A stretch of DNA of 8,927 bases, from positions 1-8,927 of the forward strand of contig CAZNFR010000114.1 of assembly GCA_964572225.1 (NCBI GenBank). The letters run 5' to 3'. Within the stretch, counting starts at the first letter, position 1. Each line of letters opens with the position of its first letter. Source of the stretch: CAZNFR01 sp964572225. Lineage in GTDB: Bacteria > Bacteroidota > Bacteroidia > Bacteroidales > GCA-2748055. Below, piece by piece: positions 6,757-8,927 of this stretch. The position numbers and the translations under genes were made by a program. The notes under the pieces were generated by a model. The model saw nothing but the letters and a program-made list of their open reading frames with translations, was not told the origin of the DNA and ran no database searches.

Positions 6757-8229
6757 CTATTCTCCTTCTTTCATTTTAGCTTCGATTATCATTTCTGCCT
6801 GTTCAGCATTGATTCTTTTAGCAATTATGTTTTTATCCCTGTCCAATAAATACATAAGGTTGGAACTGCTGAGATCATAGGCCTCCCGGTATGCAAAATC
6901 ATAAGGATTCCAGGCATTGATCCAGTCATAAAGGGCATGCTCATTTACAAAATCTATCCATTTAACCTTACCTTCAACCCCTCCCAGCATGTTCACTGCA
7001 ACTACCTCGACACCCATATCTTTCAGCTTATCATGATAAAGCTCATGAAGTTTGGGGATATTCGTCCGGCAATGTCCGCAGTCGGCTTCCCAGAAATAAA
7101 GAATAATGTATTCTGCACCCACATCATGAAGGTTGAAAAAATCACCTACGTAGGGATTGCGTTTTACTGCAGTATCTTCGGCTGCCAGAATAAAATGATC
7201 ATCCGAAACATTTACCAGTTGGGCGTCCGGTGCTTTTTTCCCAATAACCAGGGGGGTAATTTTTTCGACTCTTTCTCTCAGCTTTTCAATAAAATCAGGA
7301 CTGGACCAGGTTGCCTCCTGAATATAGTATTTATCTGCAATGTAGGCATATACTGCATCCATCCCTACGTATTTGCTTTTCGCATAGTAATTTAGCAGGG
7401 TGGTAAGCATATATTTAAATAGCAAGGTATCGCTTCTTGATTTTGATACCAGCATGTCAACCTCCTTATAAAGGGAATCAGGAACCGGATAAACCCAGCG
7501 GTCCAGATAATTCATCAGCTTATTCTCATACATGGGAGTACGGAGCAGACGCACATCAGAGATATCAAAATTATCAAAGTAATGTTCCTTGTAATACTTC
7601 ATCTGAAAAGTGGAATCGATAATATTCCCGGCATCATCACGGGGAGGTTCCGGAATATCAATTTCCTTCATAGACAAAAGAAAGGTTGAAACGAAGGCTG
7701 GTTCATTTTCCTTTATAACCCTGTCGATATAGTTTTTCACTTTTTCATTCACTTCCTTCATTTCTTCAGTTGCCTGCAGGGAGTCGGATGAATTGACCGG
7801 GGCGGTGATCCGCTGTCTTATGCGATTCATCCTGTTACGTTGTTCTTCAAGAAATGCAAGATAGTGATAGAAGACTTCGTTATCCTCAGAACCTTTGAAT
7901 TCTGTTCGATTTAATAAGTCGACCGTATCGGTTTTAAGACTGAAAACCTGATCCTGGTCTATGAGAAGATCAAAACGTGTGCGGTTGGGGAAATAAAGGG
8001 TATACATGCCCGGAGGAAGGCTTTTTTGCCCTTTTAACCTGTCATTTCCACCGGAATCCAGGAAGAAGGTATCCTTCAGCATAATAGACTCGTTGAGGTA
8101 ATGTCCGAAAAGAAGCGTGTCTCCGGCAAAATCAGGTATGCTCACCTCAATTTCGTATTGTGCCTGGGTGGTTGAAAACGTAAAAAAAGACAGCAAAAAG
8201 GCTGGAATTATCCAAGCTTGTATATTCAT
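6757..8229 (-). CDS. Secreted TlpA/thioredoxin-fold protein with DUF4369/DUF5106-like N-terminal domains
   Basis: A 490-residue protein is read from ATG 8229. A GTG at 8250 would add seven residues, but the ATG gives a cleaner signal peptide (MNIQAWIIPAFLLSFFTF, cleavage after TQA at residue 23), and the candidate -7 box at 8250-8257 would lie over or downstream of the GTG. Residues about 25-118 look like the beta-sandwich DUF4369 seen before Bacteroidota thioredoxins (LPPGMYTLYFPN, DLLIDQDQVFSL). Residues about 150-320 are helical and resemble DUF5106. Residues about 326-482 are the redoxin domain: IGKKAPDAQLV, YIILYFWEADCGHC with active-site Cys384 and Cys387, and SSSNLMYLLDRDKNIIAKRI. The mature protein should sit in the periplasm, or be exported, and act as a thiol-disulfide reductase or oxidoreductase. 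At the position of the normal cis-proline before the MYLLD strand there is Asn457, which is odd. It leads the minus-strand gene group, with carA 23 nt downstream. Confidence 0.88.
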   Translation of the reverse strand: MNIQAWIIPAFLLSFFTFSTTQAQYEIEVSIPDFAGDTLLFGHYLNESIMLKDTFFLDSGGNDRLKGQKSLPPGMYTLYFPNRTRFDLLIDQDQVFSLKTDTVDLLNRTEFKGSEDNEVFYHYLAFLEEQRNRMNRIRQRITAPVNSSDSLQATEEMKEVNEKVKNYIDRVIKENEPAFVSTFLLSMKEIDIPEPPRDDAGNIIDSTFQMKYYKEHYFDNFDISDVRLLRTPMYENKLMNYLDRWVYPVPDSLYKEVDMLVSKSRSDTLLFKYMLTTLLNYYAKSKYVGMDAVYAYIADKYYIQEATWSSPDFIEKLRERVEKITPLVIGKKAPDAQLVNVSDDHFILAAEDTAVKRNPYVGDFFNLHDVGAEYIILYFWEADCGHCRTNIPKLHELYHDKLKDMGVEVVAVNMLGGVEGKVKWIDFVNEHALYDWINAWNPYDFAYREAYDLSSSNLMYLLDRDKNIIAKRINAEQAEMIIEAKMKEGE

Positions 8230-8249
8230 AATTCTCAAATTAAATTCCA

Positions 8250-8257
8250 CAAATATA
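8250..8257 (-). promoter_or_regulatory. Candidate Bacteroidota -7 box for the thioredoxin-like gene (and carA)
   Basis: The minus strand reads TATATTTG, an exact match to the consensus TAnnTTTG, 20 nt before the ATG at 8229. Transcription starting a few bases later would leave a leader of roughly 12-16 nt. A TTTTG lies 13 nt upstream, which is too close for a normal -33 element; no better one was seen. The match and position are the evidence; activity is inferred. Confidence 0.5.
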
Positions 8258-8337
8258 AGGCTTAAAAATTCAAAACCAGATTTATAAACTTAGGTTGACT
8301 GTTAATAAATCACAAAAGGCGGACCAATTATTTGTGG

Positions 8338-8368
8338 TTGTCTGATTCAATAATTAGTGCTACTTTAG
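8338..8368 (+). promoter_or_regulatory. Candidate promoter for the polyprenyl synthase gene
   Basis: TTG at 8338-8340 is followed after 20 nt by TACTTTAG at 8361-8368, one base off the Bacteroidota -7 consensus TAnnTTTG, with the spacing expected between -33 and -7 elements. The leader before the ATG at 8389 would be about 15 nt. A 7-bp AT-rich inverted repeat (8326-8332 and 8349-8355) brackets the -33 element. Confidence 0.4.
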
Positions 8369-8388
8369 GTTGGCAAATTAAATTACCT

Positions 8389-8927
8389 ATGCTAAGCCTT
8401 TCAGATGCCCAGAGAATTATCGAAAAGGAACTGTCCGGGATTAATCTCCCTTCAGATCCTGCCAATCTTTATGAGCCTGTTCGCTATATTCTCTCCAACG
8501 GTGGGAAAAGGATCCGACCCGCCCTGGTACTTCTTGGCGCCAATGTTTTTGCGGACGATGTTACCCCGGCAATCTCCCCGGCTCTGGGGATAGAGGTATT
8601 TCATAATTTCACTCTGTTGCATGATGACCTGATGGATAATTCCGGGATCAGAAGAGGGAAGGAGACCGTGCATATAAAATGGGACGATAATACCGCCATA
8701 CTTTCCGGTGATGCCATGTCTATCCTTGCCGGCAGGCTGGTATCCAATGTTAAACCCACAGTTCTCAGGGAGGTAATGGATTGTTACAACCAAACAGCTC
8801 TCGAAGTTTGTGAAGGCCAGATGCTTGATATGAATTTTGAGGATCGTTTTGATGTTTCGGAGGATGAATACCTGAGGATGATTGAACTGAAAACCTCCGT
8901 TCTGATTGCCGCCAGTCTGAAAATTGG
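8389..8927 (+). CDS. Polyprenyl (isoprenoid) diphosphate synthase, N-terminal part
   Basis: ATG at 8389 opens a frame that runs off the window end after 179 codons, about half to 55% of the usual 320-325 residues. It condenses isopentenyl diphosphate with allylic diphosphates to make prenyl chains for quinones or other isoprenoids. Visible signatures are the IPP-binding GGKRIRP at 38-44, the first aspartate-rich motif DDLMD at 79-83 followed by RRG at 88-90, GDAM at 108-111, EGQMLDM at 142-148 and the conserved Lys-Thr at 168-169. The second aspartate-rich motif lies beyond the edge. Phe74 at position -5 before the first Asp of DDxxD, with Thr75 at -4 and no insertion in the motif, suggests a short product such as farnesyl or geranylgeranyl diphosphate; this is a weak inference. 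The gene is divergent from the thioredoxin-like gene across 159 bp. Confidence 0.95.
   Translation, partial: MLSLSDAQRIIEKELSGINLPSDPANLYEPVRYILSNGGKRIRPALVLLGANVFADDVTPAISPALGIEVFHNFTLLHDDLMDNSGIRRGKETVHIKWDDNTAILSGDAMSILAGRLVSNVKPTVLREVMDCYNQTALEVCEGQMLDMNFEDRFDVSEDEYLRMIELKTSVLIAASLKI

Noticed and set aside
8230..8250. GTG start at 8250 for the thioredoxin-like gene
   Set aside because: It overlaps the best -7 box, whereas the ATG at 8229 yields a standard signal peptide.
8290..8372. Direct repeat TTAGGTTG at 8290-8297 and 8365-8372
   Set aside because: A single 8-bp match within 159 AT-rich bases is compatible with chance, and the copies do not align to a promoter on both sides.
1..8927. 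CRISPR array, tRNA, insertion sequence or attachment site
   Set aside because: No spaced short repeats, cloverleaf, transposase or terminal inverted repeats were seen on either strand; almost all DNA is explained by seven coding genes.

Overview
The window looks like chromosomal DNA of a Bacteroidota bacterium, probably of the Bacteroidales/Marinilabiliales type. The grounds are a DUF4369/DUF5106-type thioredoxin lipoprotein-like family, a MacB-like permease C-terminus, a CarA and a polyprenyl synthase of Bacteroidota style, start codons with no visible Shine-Dalgarno sequences, and intergenic boxes that fit the Bacteroidota -7 consensus TAnnTTTG. Taxonomy is inferred from recall of protein style, not from a search. 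No mobile element, tRNA, rRNA or CRISPR array was seen.

Layout: bases 1-291 (+) are the last 96 residues of an FtsX/MacB-type ABC permease. It meets head-on, 3 nt away, a minus-strand gene (295-1755) for a Lys/Glu-rich helical-repeat protein fused to a GH16-like jelly-roll domain whose catalytic glutamates are missing. Upstream on the same minus strand are a one-pass TonB-like protein with an acidic spacer (1881-2660), a 952-residue secreted protein joining an HExxH metallopeptidase-like domain, a TolB-like propeller and an outer-membrane barrel (2717-5575), carA (5645-6733) and a secreted thioredoxin-fold protein with a CGHC motif (6757-8229). A 159-bp divergent intergenic region with a candidate promoter in each direction separates these from a polyprenyl diphosphate synthase (8389 onward, +), cut by the window end.

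How they fit together: the five minus-strand genes are in one direction with gaps of 23, 69, 56 and 125 nt, so the first two, and perhaps the first four, may share a transcript. Except for carA (pyrimidine/arginine precursor synthesis), the likely themes are the cell envelope: periplasmic redox, an outer-membrane protease/barrel, and a TonB-like inner-membrane-anchored protein. The least explained parts are the protease-propeller-barrel protein, its TonB-like neighbour, and the repeat protein with an apparently dead GH16 fold. Two track-style start sites were rejected: the GH16-like gene is taken from ATG at 1755 (not TTG 1794) and the thioredoxin gene from ATG at 8229 (not GTG 8250).
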